Assembly: GCA_032629725.1 (NCBI GenBank)
Contig: JAFEVB010000007.1
Span: forward strand, 1-64,000
DNA from: Gremmenia infestans
Lineage: Eukaryota > Ascomycota > Leotiomycetes > Helotiales > Hamatocanthoscyphaceae
DNA length: 64,000 nucleotides
Reading direction: 5' to 3'
The position numbers were made by a program, and so were the translations under genes. Below are positions 1-14,230 of the stretch, piece by piece. The notes under the pieces are model-generated. The model did not search any database. It saw only the letters and a list, made by a program, of their open reading frames with translations, and had not been told where the DNA came from. How positions within the stretch are numbered: the stretch's first letter is position 1; each line of letters begins with the position of its first letter.

Positions 1-261
1 TTAAATATAACTTAATAAACTTCTAGTAGAAGTTTGCAAATCCTAGAAAAGATTATATCTATTTAACTATAGTTAGCATCTCCTAGGTAATAATCGCTTA
101 GACCTTTTTAGGGTCTAGGCCGATTTTCCCTAGTATAATTATATAGCTTAGAAAGGTGATTTCTTTTATATAAAAGTTGCACTTAGATAGCTTTAGCGGA
201 ATCCCTTTGCCGTAAGTGCTTCTAAGACCTATATTATATATCCTATATACTATTCCTTATT

Positions 262-510
262 ATCTAAATATACTAGTATATTATTAAGGTAATATATATA
301 GAACCTATCTAAGAAAGCTCTTAATATATTATAGTTAACTTTCTTAATAGTTACTAGGGCGTTAGTTAGCCTAAATAGTATAACCTAGTACTTATAGTAA
401 CTAAATCTAGTTTAAAATGCCGTTTTCTATTCCTTGCTCTTTATAATACAGATTAGGTAATATGCATCTCTTATATCTAGCTATATAAAGATTACCGCTT
501 TCTTAATAGT
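262..510 (-). pseudogene. Gypsy reverse transcriptase core, catalytic YLDD mutated to YLNN
   Basis: Read on the minus strand, this segment gives a recognisable Ty3/gypsy RT: VIFI-stop-LDIRDAYY, then a KTAF-like stretch, then LTNALVT (usually LTNAPAT), then FLDRFYIYYLNNILVY. The family has YLDDILVY at the last site. Both aspartates have become asparagine, a GAT-to-AAT change as RIP gives. Stops replace residues normally encoded by CAA, CAG, CGA or TGG. The assignment to Ty3/gypsy rests on the spacing and order of these motifs. Confidence 0.8.
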
Positions 511-1214
511 CTTATATATTATCTGCTTATAGTAGTAGGTATTAATTTTTTATAGTTATTTTATTTAACTTTTAGTAGTTAATATAAAATCGATCTAGTT
601 TATCTTTTTCTTTATAAATAGTATTAGCGCTTCTAATAGAGAGTGCAACTCTCTTATCTATCTCTTAGATAACGCCTTATTAATATACTCTTTCTATAGT
701 CTTATCTCTTTCTTTACTATACTAGTAAAGTAGTTTCTAAGAAGGTTTATATCTTTCTTAAGTAGTATCTTATAGTCCTATAGTTAATATTTAGGTAAGG
801 CTTTCTTATCTTATAGGTTATTAAATATCTATTCGAACTTCTTATATTATACTAGTATCTTTTTTCTAACCTTCTTATTATTTAGTAGAGAGCCTTAGAT
901 CGCGTGCCCTAGCGCGTTATAGGAGGTAGCGCTAACCTCTCTATAGCTATATAGTTATTTTAATATATAGCTATATTAGATAAACTTTACCTTATAAGTT
1001 TTCTAGTTGATTTCTAGATTATATTATCTAATCTAAAAAATACTAAAAATAGCCTGATTATCCTTAATATAGATTATATCTAGGCTAATTTCCTTCTAGT
1101 AACCTTTAATAGTTACTTATATAGATATAGTCTTATATTTAACTATTTTTCTATTTATTCTAATTACTATCCTATTAATAATAGTAAGTGGGTAGGGTTT
1201 CTCCTTCTCCTATA

Positions 1215-1290
1215 TTAGTATATTAAGCCTCTTTATAGCTTCTAGTAAGATAAAGTTCCTTTACGCACTAGAGTTAAGTATAACTTATAG
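1215..1290 (-). pseudogene. Gypsy aspartic protease remnant, DSGA mutated to NSSA
   Basis: The minus-strand frame reads ILNSSA-stop-RNFILLEAIKRLNI. Fungal gypsy elements have a DSGA-x-RNFIS protease core followed by a helix of this kind. Aspartate to asparagine and glycine to serine are both G-to-A changes on the coding strand. It sits upstream of the RT in the element's reading direction, as expected for gypsy Pol. Confidence 0.7.
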
Positions 1291-4200
1291 CTTCTTTCCT
1301 CTAGTATAAGTGTTTAGTATTATATAGTTTCCGGCCCTCTATAGCCGCTACTTACTTTCCTAGTTATCTTCCTTCTAGGACCTTATATCCTATAAATTAG
1401 TTTTCCTATAGTTAGTAACTACTTTCCTATCTTATTAGTTAGTATAGAATATTTAGTATAAATATGCTTTATACTTTATTACTAATATATTACTAGGCGA
1501 AAATTATTAGGTTTATAGGAAATAGAGGAAAAGTTATTTTCCTCTAAATGCGTTTGCCTAACCCTTTGCTAGTAATTTCCTAGACTTCTCCTAGCTTTAT
1601 AATTAAGCTTAGCCTTAGTATTTCTTCTTCTAGGATGCTTTTAATAATCCTAGGTTATTAGAATGTCTTAAAGATAACTTATTATATATCTTAATATATA
1701 ACTATATAGTAGATACCCTCTTTTAGTTTCTCTATCCCTAGCTAGAAGTCTCTTTTAAAGGCTAGTTTATCCCTTTCTTTAGGTTCCTACTAGTTTTTTA
1801 TAGAAAGCTTATTACTAGCTATAATCTACTTTTTATCTATATCGGGTAGCTGGTTTATAGGGTCCTAAGATAGGCTTGCCTTTTCTTTTATATTTATTTC
1901 CTAGCTTTTATATTTAGGTAATTATATACTATACTTCTATCCTTTAGGGTTAGATTGTAATACTATACCTAAGGTTTATATAGCTGCGCTTATATTCTAT
2001 TTCTTTTAGGGTTCTTTTCTTTTCTTCTACTTATAAGAGAATACTAAGTGCCTAGATAATCTATACTTAAAATAAAGTCCTTTCTAATATTACTTATTCT
2101 ATTTCTTCTTAAAGAGTAGGTTCGGTTTCTAGTAAGCGGCATTAATTTCTATTAGGTCCCCCTAGTCCTTCCTTTCTATTAATTCTATTTTTTCTAACTA
2201 TTTACTAAAGTTATAGGTCCCCTTTTATTTAAGGGACCTCTTAAAGAATCGGTTATTAATCTTAACCGCTTTCTTAATTATTTCGGCAAGACTATTTAAT
2301 CGGTCTATTCTAGTTAGCTTATTTTTAATAAAGTCCTTTAGTTCTATATAGTACTAGCTAGTTAGGGCGCGGTCGCCCTATTCTACTATATCTAAATACT
2401 ACTAGAACCTAGCTATATACTTAAAGGCTAACTTATTCTGCTTTAGTTATTATAGCTTCCGTTTAGCTATACTTTGCTATTTAAGGTCGCTAAAGACTTA
2501 TTAGATGTTTTTCTTAAATACCTTATAGCTTATAAATATAGCCTAACTTAAGGTTCTTGCTCTAGTTATAACTTGCCTCTAGCTGGTTTTATTTGCTATA
2601 AAATCATTAATATAGATCTTAACCTAGTTAAAGGCTATGCTTTAAAAGTAACTAATTATATAAATAACCTTTACTAGCTTAGTTTCAAATAAGTATTAGT
2701 TAAATAGGATATAGATATCTATTAAAGTTAGAAAGTTATCCAACTTGCTTTTATCTCTATAGAATATATTAGGTGTTTTAATAATTATAGTTTGCTCTTA
2801 TACTACGAAAGTCTAGGCTAGTGCAGGTATAGAAGCTAGAGTTAGTATTAGAGTTAAGGTGTTCTTCCCTTTAGTAGATCCGGTGGATAATATTATTCTA
2901 TTAATAGAAAGACTAGTGCTTAAAGTATAATAATTGCCTAGCTTATATAGTACTAGAGTAAGTCTTATAACTTAAGTAGGTCCCTAGACCTAGGTTATTA
3001 TTAGGTTAATATTAGTATCTATTAATAGATTACTAGTTGCTATACTTAAGAGTATAGCTTATTATAAAGTATAAAGTAATAAGCGTATATTAGGAAATAC
3101 TATTTAAGTTAAGCACGAAGCTTTTATCTAATAGGTAACAACCTAGCCTTATATAGAACCTTTATACCTTTAGATTCTAATAGATCCTAACAGGCCGTAA
3201 GGATCCCTACAGTTCTCCTTAGTCTATTATATAACTAATATACTAGAAAAACGTCTTTTACTTATATAAGAAAAACTCTCCTATATCTAAAGTTAGATAC
3301 TAAGTCTAAGATCTCTTGATTATATATTATATTTATAATATATTATCTTAAGATTTATATCTTAAGTATTCTATTTAGCTATCTAAGTTAACTATCTATA
3401 AATACTATCTTTTTTATTCATTTTATTAAAAAAGTCTTTTAAAAGAAATTAGTATAACACTTTTATAAACGTAGTATTATATCTATTTATAGCTCTAAAC
3501 TAAATAATAAACTTAATATAGTAGTATAGAGTATAAAATTTAGAATAGTACTAATAGGCATCGCTATCTTTTTCTACTAGTTAGTACTTAATAAAGGCAT
3601 TTTTATAAGTATTTAATTAAATAAAATATTAATAAAAATAGTTTAATACCTCTTTATTTTATACTTTATAGTTATAAATAAATATAAAGTTAATAAGTGC
3701 CTAAGCGTAGAAAAGTGCTAAAAGTATAGTATTAACTAATAATAGAGTAATAACTAGAATAATAATTTAAAGAAAGTTAAGCTTTTTATCTTCTATTATC
3801 TAAAACAAGTTACTAAACTTATAGAAATGCTTTAGTTCTAGGAAAGCTAGTATAAAATTAAAAAGAGTATCTAATAAAACTAGACTAAGTAATTACTTAT
3901 AACTTCTATCTAATCTTTTAAAGCCTTTTATAGCCCTTTCGCTAGATATTAGCTTATAAATTAGCTTAATAACCTAATAAATCAAGTCTTAAAATATACT
4001 CTTAAGTAGTTAATAAAGAATATCTATTAAGATACTTTTATATATATTAGTATAAAAATGTTTCTAAGTAAAGTATATATTTTAATAGATCTAATTAGAA
4101 TTAGTTAAAGAATATTTTCTATATCTTACTAATTTATTTAATCTTTTATTTATTTATAGATATATAATAGCTACTTTTTTAGAATATTTTATAACTTGTT

Positions 4201-5880
4201 CTATAGTATCTAATATATTCTATACTATCTTAAGAATTTAATACTAGTAATAAAAGCTACTTCTTAATAGTCTACTAAGTAGTTTAAAAGAATTAGATAA
4301 TAATTCCGAATTTTATTATCTATATACTAGACTAGCTATCTACTTTTAGCTAGTTTAGTAAGAGCTATCTATTATTAGTATAGGTTTAGTAAAAAAAGCC
4401 TTAGGAACTTATATAATAATATAATACTTATACTTTTATAATAAAGCTCTAATTATAGCTTCTATACTATATTTTTATCTAACTTTTTTATAATCTGCTT
4501 TAATATTAGTAATAGTATAATAAGTATTATTTTAGGTCGATTTTAGCTATATTATAAAGCCTAAGGCAAATTCGCTAGAATAGTATATAGAAGCTAAGTA
4601 GTTATATCTTTTCTATATTAAGTTATTAAAGTTTTATCTAATCTAATATATACTAGAATAATTATTCTACTAGAAGAAACTTTCTTTTATATCTTCTACT
4701 ACTAATCTATAGTATATATCTTATCTTAAACTTTTTTATATCTATTACTATTATTCTAATACTTCTAAATAGATGCCTAAATAAGATCTTTAGTAAAAAG
4801 CTTATAATTAAGTATAAATTCTAAAACTCTTTAAATTAGATAATAATAAAAAATATACTTCTTAGACTTTCTACTAACTACTTAAGAGTTAATTATAATC
4901 TCTTTTATTTTCTACTAATTATTATCTAGTATTCTATAAGAAATCTTATAGATTATATATATTAAATCCGCATAGCTATTAATAGCACCATTTATATTTT
5001 AAGTATTATTTCTAAATAATAGCTAGCTAAAGTAGTTCTTAATAGCAGCTTTATTAACTTAAGCTTTTAAAAACTAATTAGCTAGATTCTAGTTATACTT
5101 AGAAATAAAAGAAGTATAAGGTTATTTTTTATTAAATATTATAGAAGGCATTAGCTAGTCTTTAAGCGGAGTATAGTTTTTCTTTAAGTTATTTAAGATT
5201 AAAGTTTTTATAATAAAGCTACTATTTTATTTATTATCTCTAAAGAAAGTATATTAGGTTACTACGCTACTATTACTTTTTAAAGAGCTATCCTATATCT
5301 TATTCAAGTCTAATATATTTATATTACTATATTTATTTAGGTTTAGTATATTAATATCTATTCTATTTTATATATCTAGTAGTAGCTATATAAAAAGAGG
5401 GATCTAAAGCGCGCTTAGTACTTTAAAATCTGCAAATTCGTCTTTAATACTCTCTATATCTATTTTATTAGCTACTTATTTATTAGCTTATAATAATAAG
5501 CTAGCGTTCTAAATAACTAACTATCTAGAATATTATATGCCTTTTTCTCTCTTAGCTACTTATATATTAACTTCTCTAATAAATATATTAGTATCTGCTT
5601 TATATTATAATTATTATCTATCTATATATTCTTATCTATCTTAAACCTATCTTTATCTGCCTTATTATAATATAAAAAGAAAGATATTACTAGTATTATA
5701 CCTAAAAGACTAGATTAATCTTTTATTATATATAGAAGGTTTTATTCTTTTAAAACTATATATTTATATTTAGTAATACTCTATAGTATTCTATACTTTT
5801 TCTAATATTAAATACATTTTTATTTTATAGAGAGTATAATAAAAAAAGGATTATAGTTTATTTTTATAGTATAGAGTTTA

Positions 5881-6290
5881 GTTGCTATAAGATTATAATA
5901 GTCTAATAAAGATTAATATAGCTTAAATTATAGCGAAATCTAAATATATCTTAATTAATATTAACTTATAGATATTAAGCTAGTAGAAAGATATAAGAAA
6001 TACCTTTTAGAACATTTTTTTAAAAGTTAGTAAATCTTTAGAGCTAGGGGTATAGATGCTACAAGATTATAATAGTCTAATAAAGGTTAATATAGCTTAA
6101 ATTATAATAAAATCTAAGTATATCTTTATTAATATTAACTTATAGATATTAAGCTAGTAGAAAGATATAAGAAATACCTTTTAGAATATTTTCTTAAAAG
6201 TTAGCAAATCTTTAGAGCTAGGAATATAGTTGCTACAAGATTATACTAGTCTAATAAAGGTTAATATAGCTTAAATTAAAGTTTTGCTAC
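5881..6290. repeat. 174-bp tandem repeat, about 2.4 copies
   Basis: Copies start at 5881, 6055 and 6229, each opening with G(T/A)TGCTA(T/C)AAGATTATA, so the unit is 174 bp. The third copy breaks off about 60 bp in. Copies differ almost only by transitions, consistent with duplication before or during RIP. No coding sequence is visible. Confidence 0.9.
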
Positions 6291-9200
6291 TTAAAAATAT
6301 ATATATATATATATTAGTTTAAGTAATAGATATTAGTAGGCAGCTAAGATATAAAAAAAAACTTTTCTTTTATTTATTATTAGATACCTTTTACTAGTTT
6401 ATAAATCCACTTTAAAAAAGCAATCTAAATACCCTAATCTAATCTATTACGCTTTCTTAAACTTTATTAAAATTCTTATCTATTTACTAATATTAAGATT
6501 AGAAGTTTAAAAAGCTATCTTAAGAAGATAATAATACTAGATTCTTCTATTTGCTTTTACTTTTACTATTAATTCTCTTAAGCTTACTAACTTTTTATAT
6601 TACTATAATTATAATACTTTTTTTAAAATCGTTTCTCTTTTAAATACTATTCTTAACTATTAAGTTAATATTAGTAAAGATCTAATAGTAGATAAACTTA
6701 TTTTTGTTTCTTAGCTAATAGTAATAATAAAAAGCTTAGTCTATTATTCCTAGTTAGTAATTAACTTTTAAGAAAGTAATAGATATAGCTTTAGATAGAT
6801 TAAGACTATATAATAAGCAACTATTTATAATAATAATAAAATAAAAGATTCTTTAATTAGCTATAAATATAAAGCTGCTTAAGTTTATAAAAAACTAATT
6901 AAGCTGCTTAGTTCGCTTAGATTAACTATTTAATTAAGTTATAAAGATTAAGTTATTATCGGCGGGTTTTTTAAGCTAGTTAATCTTATACTTTAGAAAC
7001 TAAAGCTATAGAATTAAAGGCTTGATTTATAATTTTTAAGAGGATTTAACTTATAAGATATATATAATAAGTAATAGAAAAGAAAAAAGATATAAAAATA
7101 TAATATATAGGTTTATTTTTAGTATTCTTATAATTCTTCTACTTTTTAAGAACTTTCTATAAATAATTAATCTTATTAAATAACTTAAAGATTATATTTA
7201 TATTAGTAAAATATAGATTAGACTTAGTTTTTTAAACCTAGTAAAAAGTACTATTTTTTTCTTATATATATTATAACTATTTGCTTTATATTAATTTAAA
7301 AAATATACTATCTTTATCTTTTAATTCTATTATATAAAGAAAGAAAAAATAGATATAAAAGCAATAATAAACTTTAGTATTATCCTTTTTAAAAGGCTTA
7401 TATCTACTAGCTAGACTATAGTAGTTCCGCTTATACTATACCTTTTTTCTATTATACTTTATATTTTCTATAGCTTTAATATTAGTAATATGTTTATTCT
7501 ATTTATTACTATACTTATAGTCTAACTATTTAAAGCGATTTATAGGTAATTTTATAATATTCTAGCTAAAGAACTTACTAGTATAGTAGAATTATAAAAG
7601 AAGTATTTTAATAAAAAAGGTGATCTTACTAGTAATTCTATTAGCTTTATCTTCTTTTCTCTTAGCTTAGATCTTTTTTGCTTTCTTATTTTATATATTA
7701 TTAAGTATAGTAAGCTCTTTCTCTATCTAGTCTTTTAAGATAGAATATTAGGCCTATCTTAGAAATACTATATTCTTAATAGTTAAAGCTATATTACTAA
7801 AGCTACTTATTAAAAAAGTTCTACTAAAAGAGATATATTAAAGAGAATAGTAGAAATATAAGATCTTAAGATAGTTAATAAGCGTTTAGTTAATAGATTC
7901 TTTTTTATATTTAATATTAAATTTATTATAAAAAAGAAATCTAATAGTATAAGTAAGATAGTCTAGGGTTCTTTTAGCTACTAAGTACGCCTCTAATACT
8001 ACCTTTAATTTTATCTCTAGGTACTTTATATTATATTAGTAATATATTATAAAATATATTAAGAACTTTCTTTTAAAGAAGTAGAAGGTTAATATAATAA
8101 AAGCGTAGCTATTTTTAACTATTAGAATATATCTCTTTCTAATATACCTATAAGTACTATCTATTTTAGTTAATATCTTATTTAATAGTAGATTACTACT
8201 TAATCTAAAATATAAATCTATAAAGTCTCTTAGCAGCGCGCTATAGATAGGTTCTTTATATACTTAGAAAAATATTATATAGTAGTTAGAATTCTTTTCT
8301 TTAGTATAGAAAATCTTTTCTAGCTTATTTATCTATTAATCTAATAGACTTAAAAGAATTAGAATAATAGTAATATTATAAAATTGCTTAATAAAATAGG
8401 TAGAGCTATTTAGATAATAGAGGCATAAAAAGCTAAACTTCTTCTTTATAATCTTATTAGTAGAATAAGTATTAGATTAACTTACTTAGCTATTTCTAGT
8501 ATAATAGTAGTTATTAAAGTCGCTTTTAATCTTATACTATATTTGATTAAATATAGCTTAAATATAATAAATAAGATAAACGATTATAGTTTTGCTATAG
8601 CTTATAATATAAGTAAGAAGTACTATTTTTAGTAGACTATAAATATAGTTTAAGGCCTAGTAGTAAATATAGGCCTATATAAGCGAAATAGTTAATCGCT
8701 TTAAATAAGAAACCTTAATAATATATTTTAGTTTAATATATATAAAGTTATATAAAAATAGCCTATATATATTATACTAGATTTTCTAAGTAAGATATTA
8801 GTAGACTTTACTCTTAAATAAGTTTTAAAGACTATAATATTTAAAGTTAGCTATATCTTAAATAAAATAGAAAGAGTATATTATAAGCTTACTTTAAAGT
8901 GTTTTTAAGATTAAAAGTTATTATATATTTATTCTACTACTTTTTAAAATCTTTATTTCTATTTTTATCTACTTTAAATTCTTTTTGCTATAAAGTTAAT
9001 AAAATTTCTATTTCCTTTAGATTAATTAGTCTAGGCTTATAAAAGTTATTTTAATCTATAATACTTAATTACTTAGAATAGTAGACTTATTTCTAAGATC
9101 TATATCTATTTACTAATAGTTAGATATAATAGATCTAATATTTAGATTATCTTTAGAACTATAGTTACTACTACTTAAGTCTATTAACTTAAGTAGTATT

Positions 9201-10295
9201 AATAGTATATATAATATAGAAGGCTTATTAGATAATAAAGCACTAGAGGCGGTAGTAGGTGCCGGTTCTATAAACTAGATTATATAATAGAATTAAGGTC
9301 TTATAGAAGTTATTATACCTTAATAAAAAGGACTACCTTTACTAGAACTAGTAGTAGTAGGCTTTACTTAAAGTGATTTGCAAGCGGATATAGCTTCTAG
9401 AATAGAAGCAGGTACTATAGATCTATCTTAAGAAATAGAATAGTAAAAAAGGAACTACTTAAGTGCTAAGAGAGAGAACTAAAATAAAGAGTAATAATAG
9501 AAAGGTTATCTTTATTTAAAGTATTATATAAAATACTAAATATATTATAAAAGCTAGGTATTATAACTATCTATATATATTTAATAGTAGAGAATATAGA
9601 AAGTAAATAATAGCTTAGCTTAAATATCTTATTCTTATTAAAAGTAATATTAAAACTATTCTTAAACTATTTCTAAAGCTTTTTATTATTAAGATATATA
9701 ATATTCTAATATTTCTTTAGAAGAAATTCGAACTAAGATTAAAGTAGAGAACTAAATATTATACTATCTAATCTAAAAGGCTTCTACTTAAGACTACTAC
9801 TATTTATATATAGCTTAACTATAAGTTTAAGATAGAAGAACTTAAAAAAGTAAGTTTTAAAATAAAGGATCTAATTAGTATTTCTATTAAAGTACTAACT
9901 TATAAGAGAGGATTTATAGCTAATTATAATTATTAATAATAAAATTCCCTAAAGTACTATAATAAGAAAAGCAAAGAAGAATATAATAGAAAGTATATAT
10001 TATCTAAAGCTTTAAGAATTAGCTATATTCTCTAACTAGGGTTTAGAAAGTGAATTTGCAGATAATATACTAAATGCTTAAAGCTTACTAGTAATATAAG
10101 AATTATTAATATAATAGATAATAGAAAGAATATAAATTTATAATAAGATAGAAAGGGTTTAAATAAAGGAATATCTAAAGGTTTAATAGAAGACCTTAAA
10201 GATTAGTAGATAAAGCTAATAAGATATAAATTTATAAAGCAGCCGGCGCTAGTAGATCGGGCTATAGTATTAGATTAAATAGTAAATAAATAAAT

Positions 10296-10376
10296 AGATA
10301 ATAAAGTAGATAATAAAGCGGATGCTAAAGTAGATACTAGAGCGGATAGTAGAGTAGATAGTAAAGATAGATAGAT
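10296..10376 (+). repeat. Short 12-bp repeat array (K/R-A/V-D-x)
   Basis: About six degenerate 12-bp units of the form A(A/G)AG(C/T)(G/A)GATAGT. In the plus frame they read as a tetrapeptide repeat of the type (K/R)(A/V)D(S/N/A/T). The same unit recurs in the large array at 12.17-12.67 kb on the other strand and at 15.65-15.71 kb, so it may derive from a repeated protein segment of a mobile element. Confidence 0.7.
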
Positions 10377-12167
10377 AAGAATATAAATTTAGTTTATTAT
10401 ATTAATAGATTAAAGAAAGGTAGATAATATTATTTACTTTAAAAGTAGATAATATTATTTACTTTAAGCACTACTCTTTATTTGCTTTTTCGCTTAATAT
10501 ATATTAATAGCTTTCGCGTCTAAACCTCTACTACTTTTATAACTTTAGCAGTCTACTATCTCTTATCTTAAGCTACTAATAACCTTAATCTATATCTATC
10601 TTACGCTCTTAATATAACTATCTTCTTATTCTAAGCATATTTATCTTTATAACGCTAAGAACCCTTACGCTCTTTAAGATAGCTATCTTCTTTATCTTAA
10701 GTATATCTATCTTTTATAATACTAAGAACTTTACTTTATTTCTATAATTATTAATAAATTAGTAGTATTATAGCTTTAAGTAAGTTTTATTTTAGTATAA
10801 TTTAAAGTAATACTAATATAAATTACTTAAAAAAAACTAGCTATCCGGCTTTAAATAGAAAAGGAATAATATTTATATATATAAAATATAGCTTATAAAC
10901 CCTAAGTACTATAACTTCTTATACTAGTATAATATTCAGTGAACCAATTAAGACTTAGCAGACTAGAAGAACCTTAAAAATATAATATTTAAAATTATTA
11001 GCTATAAAGATTTTATAGTTACTATTTAAGAAAAATCATATAAGCTTTAGAAGATTAGCTTAAAAAGGGAAAGATTTTATCTAAGTAGATGGTAAAAGTT
11101 AGTTAGGCCTTATATAAACTACTTAGATAGAAGTATAGAGATAAGAAGTAGAAAAATAAGATAGAAGTCTAGCTAAAAGCTACCTTTAATACTATTAGTA
11201 GATAGTAGATAGTAATATAGAAAAAGTAGAGGCTAAAGTAGTTAGTAGAGATAAAAGAGTAAATAGATAAAATTAAGAAGAAAGTAGATAAAATACTAAA
11301 ATAATAGATATATAAAATAATAATAAAGATAATAGAAAGATAAGATTAACTTTTAGATAAATATCTACTATAATATTAATACTATTATATTATAATAAAG
11401 TAATATTAATATATCTTACTTTCTTTTACCTCTCTACTAAGAGGTTTTATTTAAGCGGATTACTACTTTTCTTAAGATATAATAAGTAAGAATAATATAT
11501 ATAGAAGAGTTAGTTCTAGTAGTATAAAACACTCTACTTAAAAAACTAATAACTATTTAGTCTTTTTCTTTTATTAAAGTATACTATTCTTCTAGCAACT
11601 AAGCTAGTAGAGGAATTAGGTCTATAGAATAAGTTTTTAGTTAGTATTAGTACTTTACTATCTTAAGATACTATAATTAAAATAAACCTAGAAGATATTA
11701 GTATAAAAGATATAAAGTAGCTAGAATTTCTTAAGGCTTATAAATTAACTTATTAAAACTTTAAAGTAGATATAATAAGGTTCTACTTTAAGGTAAATAA
11801 TAAGGTTAGAGATATTAAGAAACGCGAGATTAAGATTAGAATAGCTTAATAAGCACTATAATAAAATAGGATTAGAACTTTTATAAGGTTAGTATATTAA
11901 CTAAGATATATATAATTATAGAAAGTAATAGAGATATTAAAAGGTAGTTTATAATTATATAATATTATTTTTATTAGAATAGAAGTTTAATTTAGATCTA
12001 TATAATATATTAAGGTATTAAGAAGATAGTTAGATATAAATAAAGAAATAACTATTTTATAAGGATTATAAAGATAAACTATTATAATAAGCTATATTTC
12101 TATAAATATTTAGATAGAAGTATTCTAGTAAGTAGTTTTTAAAGTTTTATCTTTAGAAAACTAAGAC

Positions 12168-12672
12168 TATAATCCGTTCTATAATCTATTCTATAATCCG
12201 TCCTGCACTCTATTCTGTACTCTACCCTCTAATCCGTTCTCTAATCTATTCTCTAATCTGTTTTCTAATCCGCTTTATAATCCAGCTTCTAATCTATTCT
12301 GCACTCTATTCTATAATCCGCTTTATATTCTATTCTATACTCTATTCTATACTCTATTCTTTAATCTAGCCTCTAATCCGTCCTATAATCCGCTCTGCAC
12401 TCTATTCTATAATCTACTCTCTAATCTGTTTTATAATCCGCTTTGTACTTTATTCTATAATCCGTTCTATACTCTATTCTATAATCCACTCTCTAATCCG
12501 TTCTGCAATCCGCTTTATACTCTATTCTATAATCCGTTCTATAATCCGTTCTGCACTCTATTCTATAATCTACTCTCTAATCCGTTCTGCAATCCGCTTT
12601 GCACTCCGTTCTATAATCCGTTCTATAATCTATTCTGCACTCTATTTTATAATCTACTCTCTAATCTATTCT
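12168..12672 (-). repeat. 12-bp minisatellite, about 42 units
   Basis: An uninterrupted run of 12-bp units, consensus ATAATCCGTTCT on the plus strand with variants such as GCACTCTATTCT and CTAATCTACTCT. On the minus strand the unit is AGAACGGATTAT, read in one frame as the tetrapeptide R-(T/A/V/I)-(D/E)-(C/Y). The period divides by three throughout, so it could once have been coding. Unit-to-unit variation is nearly all C/T and G/A, consistent with RIP acting on an older array. Confidence 0.9.
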
Positions 12673-13597
12673 ATATAAGAAGTAAAAAAGGCAGCTTATT
12701 TATAGTTGCTATTAAGTAAGCTAGAGTTTAGAAGGAGTATAACTTACACTTAGTATTATAATTATAGTTCTATATATACTCTTTATATAACTAGTTACAG
12801 ATATATATAATATATTTAGTAAGAACTTTCTTATAATATACTATATTAAATAGTAGGCTATTACTATACTATACTCTCTATAGAGGTAGTAATAAGAATT
12901 CTATAAGAGAAACCGACTTCTATAAAGGGATCTGAATATAATTATAAGAACTAGTATTATATTAGAATTTAAAAGCATATTTTTTAATTATTAGAATTAA
13001 GAAAGTAAGGTTGCAGGTGTTTTTAGAATAATTAAGAGGTCTGCTATATCTTTAAAGACTATAATAACTGCGGAATACTAAGATATATTATTGATTTAAG
13101 TATAGGAAAGTTAAAGAAAAGATTAGGGATATAAAGCATACTATATAAATATAGCTAAGAGAGATTAAACCGCTATTATATTATTAAATAGAATAGAATA
13201 GATTAGTAAGATAAAGATAATAGCCTGCCATCTACTATTATAGATCTGGCTGTCTTAAATACTAGTTGTATTATTAAGAGTATTTATAGTCGATTAATAT
13301 ATAGTTATATTATTAAGTATATTCTTAGTTAATAAATATATTTAAGATTATAAGTACTAATTCTATAGTTAACCTCTATATCTTAAGAATGTTTATTCTT
13401 AGATAGTATTAAAATCAGGTCTATTATATTACTTGCTAAAGAGTATTTAGATAGTTTTATTAATTATCTATTATTTGTTTTCTTAGATCTTAACTATTAG
13501 AATAAAAAGGGATTATATTTTATCCTTTATAACTCTAAAGATGCTATTTTGCTTCTCCCCGCCGCTTTTCTATATATTTATACTATTAGTATAAACT

Positions 13598-13768
13598 AGA
13601 ACTTATAGTTTAATAAGACCTTAGGCTATTAAGATATATTAAGACCTCTAAATAATATACTACCTTAGATATTAAGCTAATATAGAACTTATAGTTTAAT
13701 AAAACCTTAGGCTTATTAAGATATATTAAGACCTCTAAATAATACACTATCTTAGATATTAAGCTAAC
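13598..13768. repeat. 86-bp direct duplication
   Basis: Two adjacent copies begin at 13598 and 13684 with AGAACTTATAGTTTAATAA and end with AGATATTAAGCTAA. They differ by a few transitions and one-base indels. The duplication lies a few hundred bases before the 110-bp array and inside the same degraded element region. Confidence 0.85.
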
Positions 13769-14230
13769 TTAATAAAACGCGGCAGATATTAGTATAGTAG
13801 CTATATATAAAGATATAGCAGTTACTAGTTCTAGGTTAAGTAGAGAGATTTAGATTTAACTGCTTTCTAATCTAGCTATTATTAACTTTATAGTATAGGA
13901 TTCTAAAGCTAGAGAAATTAAAAGGGTAGGCGAAGGAAATAGTGCCTATTATAAAGCTAATAATCCCGCCTTTAGTAAAATTTTAACTAATTTATAAAAG
14001 CTTAGTATTACTAATAGAAGTTAGGAGTTAGACGTCTTAGTAAAAAACTTGCTCTATAACTAGCTTATAGGACTTATATAATATGCTAGAATAGAGAGGG
14101 ATCTTTTATCTCCTTCTAATTATCTTCTAATATCTATAATAGTATTATAATACTACTTTATCTGCTTTCTACTATTAAATAGTAAGTATAGTATATTCTA
14201 AAGAGATATCTTAAAGTAGATAAAGTATTA

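Larger units (their letters stand above)
1..3200 (-). mobile_element. Ty3/gypsy LTR retrotransposon, RIP-inactivated, truncated by window edge
   Basis: On the minus strand, fragments of a Pol polyprotein follow in gypsy order: aspartic protease near 1290-1250, then RT from about 510 leftward to the window edge. The protease reads ..ILNSSA*RNFILLEAIKRL.., matching the usual IDSGAxRNFI motif. The RT reads ..VIFI*LDIRDAYY.. and further on ..FLDRFYIYYLNNILVY... Sequence between about 2900 and 1450 is where gag should lie but is too eroded to read. I could not define an LTR with confidence, so the right border is approximate. The element is dead: stops are frequent and the catalytic residues are changed. 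Confidence 0.8.
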
